A stretch of DNA of 64,000 nt from Saccharofermentans sp. (lineage in GTDB: Bacteria; Bacillota; Clostridia; Saccharofermentanales; Saccharofermentanaceae), in assembly GCA_024684815.1 (NCBI GenBank), contig JAIKWL010000085.1:1-64000 (forward strand). The letters are read 5' to 3'. Below, piece after piece: positions 16,185 through 23,818 of this stretch. The number at the start of each line of letters is the position of its first letter. The stretch's first letter is position 1. The notes below the pieces were generated by a model. The model was not told the origin of the DNA. It was given only the letters and a program-made list of their open reading frames with translations, and searched no databases. A program made the position numbers and the translations under genes.

Positions 16185-17894
16185 ATGCTGAAATTCCTTG
16201 GCAGAGGTTCTGCTTTTTCAGACGAGCATAACAGTGCTTATTTTGTAGCCGGTGACGATCTGGTCCTGCTCGACTGTTCGATGACTTCATTCATGAAGCT
16301 CTGCAATAAGAATCTAGCACCGTATGACCGTGTCTATCTTCTTGTAACTCATACGCACGGTGATCATGTCAGCGGTATCGGTCTGTTTATCGACCTTTTG
16401 GAATTCTCGGTAAAGACGCCTATCACGGTTGTTGCTCCTTCTAAAGAAGTTGAAGCGGATATTTTCTATTACCTTACCAGGCTCGAAGGATGCAGCAGCG
16501 AATGGTACGATCTGACAACGGCTGATGAGCTGGATAAGGAATGGTTCGTCAAGGCTGTTCCGACCACTCATTCCGATGAACTGGCAGGCAGGTGCTTTGG
16601 TTATATCCTGAAGGTAGATAATCATAATGTTGTTTATACGGGTGATACGAATACTATGCTCCCGTTCGAAAAGTATCTTGATAACGATACATATCTTTAT
16701 ATGGAAATATCGGCTTACAAATCACCTGTGCATCTTTATTGCCACGATATGACCGCCAAGGTCAGGGAATACACTGACAAAGGCGTTCATGTCTATCTCA
16801 TGCATATGGATGACGAGAAGCGAATAGCTCAAGTAATGAAAGACACCGGCGCAGAGATGGCGCCGCTTGATCCGGGAGGAACAGGTATGGAGGACAACGG
16901 AAGAATGCTGCGTGGTATCTTCGATATCACCAACAGCCTTTACAAGGATATGTGTATGAACGACAGCAAGGATCACGCATTGCTGTTTTCTTATCTGACC
17001 GAGCTCAGCAAGACTATCGTTAATGCTGACAGAGCGAGCTTCTGGAAATGGGATAAGAGAAAAGGCGAGATCTGGACGATGTCTGCCACAGGCGTTGACA
17101 AGATCGTCATCCCGGACAGCACTGGTCTTGTAGGCAAGGCATTGAGATTGAAGAGGACTGTAATAACCAATGATCCGTATAACGATCCTGACTTCAACAA
17201 AGAGATCGATATCAAGACAGGTTATACGACCAAGTCTGTCCTCGTTCTTCCGGTAGCTGATATCAACGGCGATTTCATCGGAGCTTTGCAGCTCATAAAT
17301 AAGAACAACGATTACGGTTTTGACGATGAGACGGATCCAAAGAAATTATCTCTTGCGGCATTGATGTGCGGCATCGCTTTGGAATCAGAGACGTTCCTTG
17401 AAGAGTCTCATCACGACAGGCTTACGGGATTAAAGAACCGAATGGGCTTCTATTACGATTTCGGCGGCAAGTATAAGAATTATCTTATCCCGGATTCCGG
17501 TAAGACGATGTCAGTGTTTATCTGCGACATAGACAAGTTCAAGCGTGTAAATGACACATACGGTCACAACGCAGGTGATGATGTGTTAAGATTTGTATCG
17601 GAACTTGTCGAATCAAGCTGCAGCGAGACAGACAGCGTGTACCGTTGGGGCGGCGAGGAGTTCGTAATGGTCATGCGTGATACCGACCTTGAAAGAGCAG
17701 TGAAAAAGGCTGAGGAGATCAGGGTAAAGTTGATGGATACGGATATCGAAGCAGACGGCAATACATTAAGATGCACATTAAGTTTCGGATGTTCTCTTTT
17801 CAATCCTGCGAAAACAATTGAAGAAAATATCAGTGCAGCTGATGAGAAACTCTATACTGCAAAGGAGACAGGCAGAAATAAAGTCTGCAGTTGA
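16185..17894 (+). CDS. metallo-beta-lactamase-fold / GAF / GGDEF diguanylate cyclase
   Basis: 569 residues, three domains. Residues 1-240 are a metallo-beta-lactamase fold with the metal motif HxHxDH (His56, His58, Asp60, His61 in THTHGDHVSG) and the later TTHSDE and YTGDTN segments. Residues about 255-405 are a GAF sensor (FSYLTELSKTIVNADRASFWKW ... VLVLPVADINGDFIGALQLINK). Residues 410-569 are a GGDEF domain: DRLTGLKNR, CDIDKFKRVNDTYGHNAGDD and the active-site GGEEF at 489-493. The RxxD inhibitory site expected just before it is absent (SETD), so product feedback is likely lost. It should make c-di-GMP under control of a GAF ligand; the MBL domain could act on a nucleotide or phosphodiester. 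RBS GGAGGAATAAG. The fusion of an MBL domain to GAF-GGDEF is unusual. Confidence 0.88.
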   Translation: MLKFLGRGSAFSDEHNSAYFVAGDDLVLLDCSMTSFMKLCNKNLAPYDRVYLLVTHTHGDHVSGIGLFIDLLEFSVKTPITVVAPSKEVEADIFYYLTRLEGCSSEWYDLTTADELDKEWFVKAVPTTHSDELAGRCFGYILKVDNHNVVYTGDTNTMLPFEKYLDNDTYLYMEISAYKSPVHLYCHDMTAKVREYTDKGVHVYLMHMDDEKRIAQVMKDTGAEMAPLDPGGTGMEDNGRMLRGIFDITNSLYKDMCMNDSKDHALLFSYLTELSKTIVNADRASFWKWDKRKGEIWTMSATGVDKIVIPDSTGLVGKALRLKRTVITNDPYNDPDFNKEIDIKTGYTTKSVLVLPVADINGDFIGALQLINKNNDYGFDDETDPKKLSLAALMCGIALESETFLEESHHDRLTGLKNRMGFYYDFGGKYKNYLIPDSGKTMSVFICDIDKFKRVNDTYGHNAGDDVLRFVSELVESSCSETDSVYRWGGEEFVMVMRDTDLERAVKKAEEIRVKLMDTDIEADGNTLRCTLSFGCSLFNPAKTIEENISAADEKLYTAKETGRNKVCS

Positions 17895-17899
17895 TCACT

Positions 17900-18598
17900 A
17901 TGTTTAAATGCAAGAATTGCGGAGCACCTGTTGGTGAAGATTATGAAGTATGTTTAAGATGCGGAGAACCCGTAACGGAATCGGATAAGCAGTCTGCAGC
18001 CAGATCGAATATATTAAAAAAGCTGGGAAAGTATAAGCAGCTCCTGACAGAGAATGAAGAACTCGAGTCACTTATCAAGCCTCAGAGCAGTTTCCCTAAT
18101 TCGGCTGAAAAGAATTATAAGTCCAGATCATTTATAAAGTATTTCTGGCCCTTCATGATCGCGGCCCCGATCATCGGATACATTATATATGTAGGCGGCA
18201 CTTTACTCGCGGCTATGTCAATCGCTATGGATGCGACTGTCGAAACCACTTCCCAGGCAATGGGGATATTTATGATTCCTATTGTTTTAATAGTTTTAGC
18301 CATAATTGTTGCAGGTGTCATTATCTTTGTCGGGATCAGGATCTCCCGTAGAAAGCAGAATGAATTCAACAGTAATGCCGAACGTATGAACCGGGAGTCA
18401 GCCGAGAAGTATCAGCAGGGTTTAAGGAATCAGGAGCTGGTCAACATGTATCAGGATAATATCAATAAGATGCATCCTTATATAACTCTTGTTCCGGAGA
18501 AATACCGGTCAGCTGATTCCGTCGGCAAGATCATGGAACTGATCCAAGACGAAAAGGCTGAGAACGTCGAAGAAGCATGTGCCCTGATTGGAGATTGA
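17900..18598 (+). CDS. zinc-ribbon two-TM membrane protein
   Basis: 232 residues from the ATG at 17900; an in-frame TTG at 17891 overlaps the preceding stop and is a possible alternative. The N-terminus is a zinc ribbon, CKNCG ... CLRCG (about residues 3-22). A charged helix (LKKLGKYKQLLTENEELESL) precedes two TM helices (about 84-108 and 120-147), and the C-terminal 80 residues are helical and charged. It is a clear paralogue of the protein encoded at 18790-19602: both share NEELESLIKPQS/NAELESLIKPQS and VEEACALI. The family is not one I can name. Its tight link to the diguanylate cyclase suggests a role in the same signalling block. Confidence 0.78.
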   Translation: MFKCKNCGAPVGEDYEVCLRCGEPVTESDKQSAARSNILKKLGKYKQLLTENEELESLIKPQSSFPNSAEKNYKSRSFIKYFWPFMIAAPIIGYIIYVGGTLLAAMSIAMDATVETTSQAMGIFMIPIVLIVLAIIVAGVIIFVGIRISRRKQNEFNSNAERMNRESAEKYQQGLRNQELVNMYQDNINKMHPYITLVPEKYRSADSVGKIMELIQDEKAENVEEACALIGD

Positions 18599-18672
18599 TT
18601 TTCTCTGATAAGAGAGATCCCAAAAAAGCGGATCTGTTCTGCAAAAAAACGCATTTTGTAAGCATATAACCT

Positions 18673-18744
18673 TTGTAAAAGAATATTTAGTGTTGTATTA
18701 TATTTTAGTAGTTTAAAGACCTGTGCCGGATGACACAGGTTTTT
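18673..18744 (+). promoter_or_regulatory. promoter and leader hairpin (attenuator-like) of the 18790 gene
   Basis: TTGTAA (18673-18678), 17-base spacer, TATTAT (18696-18701). About ten bases after the predicted start point lies the stem ACCTGTG (18719-18725) / CACAGGT (18734-18740) followed by TTTT. It could end read-through from the upstream gene or act as a 5' hairpin or attenuator of the new transcript. Confidence 0.55.
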
Positions 18745-18789
18745 AAGTAGAACAAGGGAATAGATCTATAAAAGGGAGGAAGTTATTTT

Positions 18790-19602
18790 ATGACTTTTTG
18801 TGAGAAGTGCGGCGCCTTGATGCGTCCCGGTGACATGTTGTGTTCAAGATGCGGAACGGTCATGGGATCAGGCGGAGATTCAAAGAAAACCCAGGGAAAT
18901 GTTGCTGGCAACGGATTCGGGAAAGCACCCGGACCGGGAGCTGCAGGCGGTACACCTATTGGATTTAGTGCAGTGGGTTTTGGCGATGCTGTTAAGAACG
19001 ATCTGATAAGAAAACTCGAGAAATACAGAAACCTTTTGGCTGAGAACGCTGAACTTGAGTCACTTATAAAGCCTCAAAGCGCTTACCCGTCGTCAGTCGA
19101 AAGTGACTTCAAAAAGAGAACGCTCATGAGATATTTCTGGCCTTTCCTGGTCGGAAGTATATTAGTAGGCACACTCATATACCTGATCTCACTTGCGATC
19201 TCTGTCAGTTCGGTAATGTCGATCGATCCTTCTTCATATTCGCGGGAACAGGCACAACTCCAGACATCCCATATTGCAGGTGATGTTTACGGCGGATATA
19301 TAGTAGGTGCAATAGTTGCGGTGGGAATCATCGTTATCGGTGTGAAGATCGCAAGAAGCAAGAGAGATGCATTCAACAGCAATGTTGACTTCCTGAATAT
19401 GCAGGCAACCGAAAGATACAATCAGGGCCTTAAGAACCAGAAGATGATCAGCATGCATGATGAGAACATCCATTTAATGCGTCAATATGAGAATCTCGTA
19501 CCTGAGGAGTACCGGAATGCTATTCAGGTGGGTGAGATCATCCAGCAATTGAAGGATAACAATGCAAATACCGTTGAAGAAGCTTGTGCCTTGATCGATT
19601 AA
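18790..19602 (+). CDS. zinc-ribbon two-TM membrane protein (paralogue)
   Basis: 270 residues. Zinc ribbon CEKCG ... CSRCG at residues 4-23, then a Gly/Pro-rich linker, an amphipathic helix (LIRKLEKYRNLLAENAELESL), two TM helices (about 117-140 and 168-188) and a charged helical C-terminus ending in ANTVEEACALID. The sequence parallels the 17900-18598 protein along its whole length apart from the longer linker, so a local duplication is likely. It has its own promoter and RBS GGGAGGAAG and ends at a strong terminator. Function unknown. Confidence 0.8.
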   Translation: MTFCEKCGALMRPGDMLCSRCGTVMGSGGDSKKTQGNVAGNGFGKAPGPGAAGGTPIGFSAVGFGDAVKNDLIRKLEKYRNLLAENAELESLIKPQSAYPSSVESDFKKRTLMRYFWPFLVGSILVGTLIYLISLAISVSSVMSIDPSSYSREQAQLQTSHIAGDVYGGYIVGAIVAVGIIVIGVKIARSKRDAFNSNVDFLNMQATERYNQGLKNQKMISMHDENIHLMRQYENLVPEEYRNAIQVGEIIQQLKDNNANTVEEACALID

Positions 19603-19631
19603 AGCTATAGCGGAATAATACGGAAACTATA

Positions 19632-19665
19632 TAAGGGCGGCCTGGAAGGTCGCCCTTAATCTTTT
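19632..19665 (+). terminator. Rho-independent terminator closing the signalling block
   Basis: Stem TAAGGGCG (19632-19639) / CGCCCTTA (19651-19658) with a short inner CCT/AGG pairing, followed by ATCTTTT. Confidence 0.85.
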
Positions 19666-19766
19666 GAACGGCTGACTTTTGCAAGCCCCCATCATTATAG
19701 TCCCGTGAGGAAAAAGCGGAGCATTAAAAACTGCACAAAAAGAATTAAAGTAATTGTTCAAATAAA

Positions 19767-19793
19767 TTAGCACTCTCGCATTGACAGTGCTAA
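19767..19793 (+). promoter_or_regulatory. CIRCE operator (HrcA binding site)
   Basis: TTAGCACTC (19767-19775), nine-base spacer, CAGTGCTAA (19785-19793): the CIRCE consensus TTAGCACTC-N9-GAGTGCTAA with a single mismatch. It covers the -35 hexamer of the Hsp20 gene, so HrcA would repress that promoter until heat stress. Confidence 0.93.
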
Positions 19794-19808
19794 TCGAGAG
19801 ACTATAAT
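19781..19808 (+). promoter_or_regulatory. promoter of the small heat-shock gene
   Basis: TTGACA (19781-19786), 16-base spacer, TATAAT (19803-19808): both hexamers are perfect sigma-A boxes and the -35 is embedded in the CIRCE operator. Confidence 0.9.
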
Positions 19809-19893
19809 CGGAGTCGGAACAAAGGAACGAAGATCATCAGATCAGACCTCCGCTCTAATGCTCGGATAACAACGATCAAAGGAGATGATTATT

Positions 19894-20340
19894 ATGTTGA
19901 TGTCCGGATTATTTGGAGAAGATTTGTTTGACGAGTTTTGGGGTTTCCCTGCACATGAACTGGCTAATATCGATAAGCGTCTGTACGGGAAGCATGCTTC
20001 ACACCTGATGGCAACCGATGTCCATGAGACAGATACCGATTATGAGCTTGATATGAATCTTCCGGGATTCAAGAAAGATCAGATCAACGTTAAGCTTGAA
20101 GACGGTTACATGACCATCAGTGCAGCTAAAGATCACGATACGGAAAAGAAAGACAGACACGGAAAGATCATCCGTCAGGAAAGATATTCCGGTGCCATGC
20201 AGCGAAGCTTTTATGTCGGTGATGCAGTTAAAACAGAAGACGTTAAGGCAAAGTTCGAAGACGGTGTCTTAAGGCTTACCATTCCGAAGAAAGAGCTTCA
20301 GGCTCTGCCGGGGAACAATACTATAGCCATCGAAGGCTAA
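19894..20340 (+). CDS. hsp20: small heat-shock protein, Hsp20/alpha-crystallin family
   Basis: 148 residues. The alpha-crystallin domain runs from about 35 to 140 (ATDVHETDTDYELDMNLPGF, GYMTISA, and the C-terminal GVLRLTIPK), the hallmark of ATP-independent holdase chaperones that bind unfolding proteins in the cytoplasm. I chose the ATG at 19894 because AAAGGAG (19878-19884) is nine bases upstream; in-frame ATGs at 19885 and 19900 are alternatives. It stands alone between a CIRCE-controlled promoter and a strong terminator, so it is a single-gene HrcA regulon member. CIRCE control of an hsp20 gene rather than groESL or the dnaK operon is the notable point. Confidence 0.95.
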   Translation: MLMSGLFGEDLFDEFWGFPAHELANIDKRLYGKHASHLMATDVHETDTDYELDMNLPGFKKDQINVKLEDGYMTISAAKDHDTEKKDRHGKIIRQERYSGAMQRSFYVGDAVKTEDVKAKFEDGVLRLTIPKKELQALPGNNTIAIEG

Positions 20341-20372
20341 AGTCAGGATAAGGAACAATTATATAAGTGACT

Positions 20373-20423
20373 GCGGAGTTGTCTCAAAGTGACTGGTTCA
20401 CGAAGAGACAACTCCGCTTTTTT
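20373..20423 (+). terminator. strong Rho-independent terminator of hsp20
   Basis: Thirteen-base perfect stem GCGGAGTTGTCTC (20373-20385) / GAGACAACTCCGC (20405-20417) followed by six T. Immediately downstream, TATAAT at 20428-20433 may be the -10 of the next gene. Confidence 0.95.
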
Positions 20424-20480
20424 ACTATATAATCTATTTGTATCGAAGGTTATTTTTCAAGAGACATCAAGGGGATCAAT

Positions 20481-22733
20481 ATGAAGAGAGTTTTATTTCC
20501 TGCGCTTTTAAGCGTTGCTGCTGCAGTTTCAGTTGTGTTAGTTTCCGGAATATGCATATCTGCCGATGAGACTGATAAAGATGAGATATGTGAAGAAGGA
20601 CAGCAGGTCATTGTTGTCGAAGATGCCGTGTCCTTTGATACCGGATATGACAGCGATGAGCTTGCCGAAGGATACATAGAGCAGAAGCTTTTATCGGGAA
20701 GTGAAGGCGGTTTTGGGAGATACGATTATACGTCCGGTCTTTCCGAATATGAGCTGGCTATTTACGATTATCTAGTACCGATCATAGGCGAGATCGCAAG
20801 CGGCGAGCGTACAGATACTGATATAGCTATTCCTGATGAAGTCTTTAATATCAGGATACCGCTGAGCGAACTAGGTATCGAAGACCCTGAGCATGCTTCA
20901 CAAGATGATCTTTTCGCTGCAGCGCAGGATAAGATACCTGTCCGTCTGGAAAAGATAAGAGATGCTCTGAAACAGGCCTGTCAGTTCGAGCTTTACTGGC
21001 TTGATGAAATCGGAGCTACGTATGTTCAGTATGTCAGCAAATCATCCAAGGGATCATACGTGGTATTGGAAGAAATGAAGGTTATATTCTATGTTGCCAC
21101 GGATTATCAGAACGGAGATCGTTTTACCACGGATCCTTCATACGGCAAGGCTGTCGGGACAGCGGCTTCTAATGCGGCGAAGATAATAAAAGAATATGCA
21201 GATCTTGATGATTATCACAAACTGCTGGCATATAACAACAAGTTGTGTTCTCTAACTGATCCTGACGATAATACCACAGGCGGAAAGGACACGGTCTATG
21301 GTGATCCCTGGCAGGTAGTCCGGATCTTTAACGGGGATACTTCGGTAAAGTGTGCAAGCGACGGATATGCCAAAGCGTTCAGATATCTCTGTGATAATTC
21401 GGTATTCAAGAGTGGTTCAGTCTACTGTATTTCTCTGACCGGCAAATATGTTTCGAATGATTATATGTGGAACGTAGTTCATATGGATGACGGAAAGAAT
21501 TACTTTATTGATGTTGCCCGTAATGATTCAAGCGAAGACAAGGGATTAAACCAGAGTTTTTTCCTGCTTGGTGCTTCATCAGGTTCGGTAAGTTCAGGCT
21601 ATTTTTTTCTCATGAGACATTTTTCGTATAGTGAAAAGACTATTGAATTTTATGGAAAGGATAAACTCACTGTCGCATCTTCAGATTATAAATATGTAAA
21701 TCCCGACGGCAAATATGATATCTTTATCTATCCGGTCAAAAACGGAAGCGCAGTATCTTCAAAGACTGTTGCCAAGAAGGGCACGAAGATCACTATTACT
21801 CCTGATCCTGATGATAATTACGAACTCAACTATATAAAAGTAAACGGGCAGAAAATTGACGGAAATACCTTCACGATGCCTTCAGAACAAGTCTTCGTTG
21901 AAGTCAGCTTCTCATATATAACATATGAGATCACTGTTGAGGTTATTAATTCAGGCAGTGTCTCCTTGAATCAGATATTGCGGGAGGGTGATACGGCAAT
22001 AATAAACGTTGAACCCGATGAAGGATATGTATTCGATCATATTGAAGTTGACGGAGAGGTCATTTACGGAACTTCTTTTACGATGCCCGCGCATGATGTG
22101 CATGTTAAGATCTTCTTTAAAGAGAAACCCGCTGACGGATGGATTACAGATCCCACAGATCAGAGTAAGCGTTATTACGTAGACGGTGAATATGCTGTAG
22201 GATGGCTCAACATAGAAGGTTCCTGGTATTTCTTTGACGGCGATGGCATCATGCAGACCGGCTGGGTCAAGGACGGCGCCTGCTGGTATTATCTTGATGG
22301 ATCGGGCATTATGGTTACGGGGTGGCTTCAGTCAGACGGCAAGTGGTACTACTTAAAACCCTCAGGTGTCATGGCGACCGGCTGGAACCTGATCGGCGGA
22401 AAATGGTATTACCTTGAATCATCCGGTTTGATGGCAACGGGCTGGAAACAGATCTCAGGCGTATGGTATTACCTTGAACCAACAGGTCCTATGGTAACCG
22501 GCTGGAAGCAGATCTCTGGCAAATGGTACTTATTTGAGTCTTCCGGTGCCATGAAGACCGGATGGTATAAGGCAGGGAATACCTGGTACTATCTCAGATC
22601 TGACGGCTCTATGGCTACAGGCTGGCTTGAGATTGGCGGTAAATGGTATTTCTTCTACGATTCCGGTTCTATGGCTTCAAATACAACGGTTAACGGGTAT
22701 AAGCTCGGAAGTGACGGGGACTGGATCAGTTAA
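20481..22733 (+). CDS. secreted transglutaminase-like protein with cell-wall-binding repeats
   Basis: 750 residues. Signal peptide 1-27 (VVLVSGICISA). Residues about 80-390 contain a transglutaminase-like cysteine-protease core: Cys291 in KCASDGYAKAF, His334 in VVHMDDG and Asp344 in YFIDVAR form the expected catalytic triad. Two beta-grasp-like repeats follow (about 405-550), each containing a FTMP motif (NTFTMPSEQVFVEV, TSFTMPAHDVHVKI). The C-terminus (552-750) has about nine 20-residue Gly-Trp repeats of the GWKQISGKWYYL type, which bind choline or other wall polymers. The protein is thus held in the wall and could cleave or cross-link peptides there. RBS AAGGGGAT. Its stop overlaps the stop of the convergent glycerate kinase gene. 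Confidence 0.87.
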   Translation: MKRVLFPALLSVAAAVSVVLVSGICISADETDKDEICEEGQQVIVVEDAVSFDTGYDSDELAEGYIEQKLLSGSEGGFGRYDYTSGLSEYELAIYDYLVPIIGEIASGERTDTDIAIPDEVFNIRIPLSELGIEDPEHASQDDLFAAAQDKIPVRLEKIRDALKQACQFELYWLDEIGATYVQYVSKSSKGSYVVLEEMKVIFYVATDYQNGDRFTTDPSYGKAVGTAASNAAKIIKEYADLDDYHKLLAYNNKLCSLTDPDDNTTGGKDTVYGDPWQVVRIFNGDTSVKCASDGYAKAFRYLCDNSVFKSGSVYCISLTGKYVSNDYMWNVVHMDDGKNYFIDVARNDSSEDKGLNQSFFLLGASSGSVSSGYFFLMRHFSYSEKTIEFYGKDKLTVASSDYKYVNPDGKYDIFIYPVKNGSAVSSKTVAKKGTKITITPDPDDNYELNYIKVNGQKIDGNTFTMPSEQVFVEVSFSYITYEITVEVINSGSVSLNQILREGDTAIINVEPDEGYVFDHIEVDGEVIYGTSFTMPAHDVHVKIFFKEKPADGWITDPTDQSKRYYVDGEYAVGWLNIEGSWYFFDGDGIMQTGWVKDGACWYYLDGSGIMVTGWLQSDGKWYYLKPSGVMATGWNLIGGKWYYLESSGLMATGWKQISGVWYYLEPTGPMVTGWKQISGKWYLFESSGAMKTGWYKAGNTWYYLRSDGSMATGWLEIGGKWYFFYDSGSMASNTTVNGYKLGSDGDWIS
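22134..22730 (+). repeat. tandem cell-wall-binding repeats (coding)
   Basis: About nine roughly 60-base units coding for GW-x5-GxWYYL-x4-GxMxT repeats. The units differ at synonymous positions, so they are old or under selection against recombination. Confidence 0.85.
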
Positions 22734-23818
22734 AGAGAACGGAATAATCTCCCTGCTGTTTCCTTAACGCTTTCTATCGCTTCTTTTGTCTCCATCGTGG
22801 GATCTGCAAGCGGAAAGATCTTATCAAAACCTGCCCGGAGGCATTCCTCATATCCGTCACCAAGGATCCCTGTGACAGCAACTACGCGCCTGCCGTGTTT
22901 TTTCCCGAGTTCCAGGATCTTGAACGGTGCTTTGCCATTAACAGTCTGGCGGTCCATTCTGCCTTCGCCTGTTATCACGATGTCGCAGTCTTTTATCAGT
23001 GACTCTGCTCCTGTTATCGAGGTTACGATATCGGCTCCTGATTTGACCGATGCATTAAAGAAATTCTTCAGAGCAAAACTCATGCCGCCTGCAGCACCTG
23101 TTCCGGGTTCATAGGGATCGAACCCTGTGACGGTAGCAAAATGCATGAGACACTTATCCATCTCTTCTGCCATTTCATATGTCGCGCCTTTCTGGGGACC
23201 GTAGACATGACTTGCTCCGTTAAGTCCGCACAAAGGATTGCTGACATCGGTTGCGACAGTTATATCCAGATCTCGTCCTGCCATGGAAGAAAGATCGGCT
23301 GCGTATAAAGATCTGAGTCCTGATGCACCTCTTATGATCTCATTGCCGTCTTTATCGGTCAGCCTTGCGCCGAGTGCCTGCATCATTCCCGCACCGCCGT
23401 CATTAGTTGCGCTTCCGCCGATGCAGATGATAAGTCTTTCAGCTCCGTTATTGATTGCTTCTTTTATGAGTTCGCCTGTACCGTAGGAAGTTGCTGAAAA
23501 GGGATCAAGATCAGCCGGATCAACAAGCGTGAGACCTGATGCTTTTGCCATCTCGATATATGCAGTCTTTGTTTCAGGCTCGAAAACATATTCCGAAACG
23601 ACCGGTGTGCCAAGCGGTCCGGTAACTGTAAGATGTTTAATATATCCGTTGATGTATGGCAAAATAACATCGAGCGTTCCTTCACCGCCGTCTGCCAGAG
23701 GAAGGACAGTGATATCAGCGTCAGGGCAGACATGAAGGATGCCGTCTTTAACGGCATTACCCGCTTCAAGAGAAGTAAGGCTTCCTTTGAACGAATCCAT
23801 GGCAATGACTATTTTCAC
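22730..23818 (-). CDS. glycerate kinase (GarK/GlxK family)
   Basis: 362 residues, the normal length of the family. The N-terminus MKIVIAMDSFKGSLTS, then LADGGEGTLD, the GGSATNDGGAGMMQALG block and GEGRMDRQT are the classical glycerate 2-kinase signatures. It phosphorylates D-glycerate to 2-phosphoglycerate with ATP, feeding glycerate from glucarate, galactarate or glyoxylate routes to glycolysis. Its ATG overlaps the stop of the upstream TIR-TPR gene by four bases (ATGA), an odd pairing of a metabolic gene with a TIR protein. All conserved blocks are intact. I leave the symbol blank because garK and glxK cannot be told apart. Confidence 0.95.
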   Translation of the reverse strand: MKIVIAMDSFKGSLTSLEAGNAVKDGILHVCPDADITVLPLADGGEGTLDVILPYINGYIKHLTVTGPLGTPVVSEYVFEPETKTAYIEMAKASGLTLVDPADLDPFSATSYGTGELIKEAINNGAERLIICIGGSATNDGGAGMMQALGARLTDKDGNEIIRGASGLRSLYAADLSSMAGRDLDITVATDVSNPLCGLNGASHVYGPQKGATYEMAEEMDKCLMHFATVTGFDPYEPGTGAAGGMSFALKNFFNASVKSGADIVTSITGAESLIKDCDIVITGEGRMDRQTVNGKAPFKILELGKKHGRRVVAVTGILGDGYEECLRAGFDKIFPLADPTMETKEAIESVKETAGRLFRSL

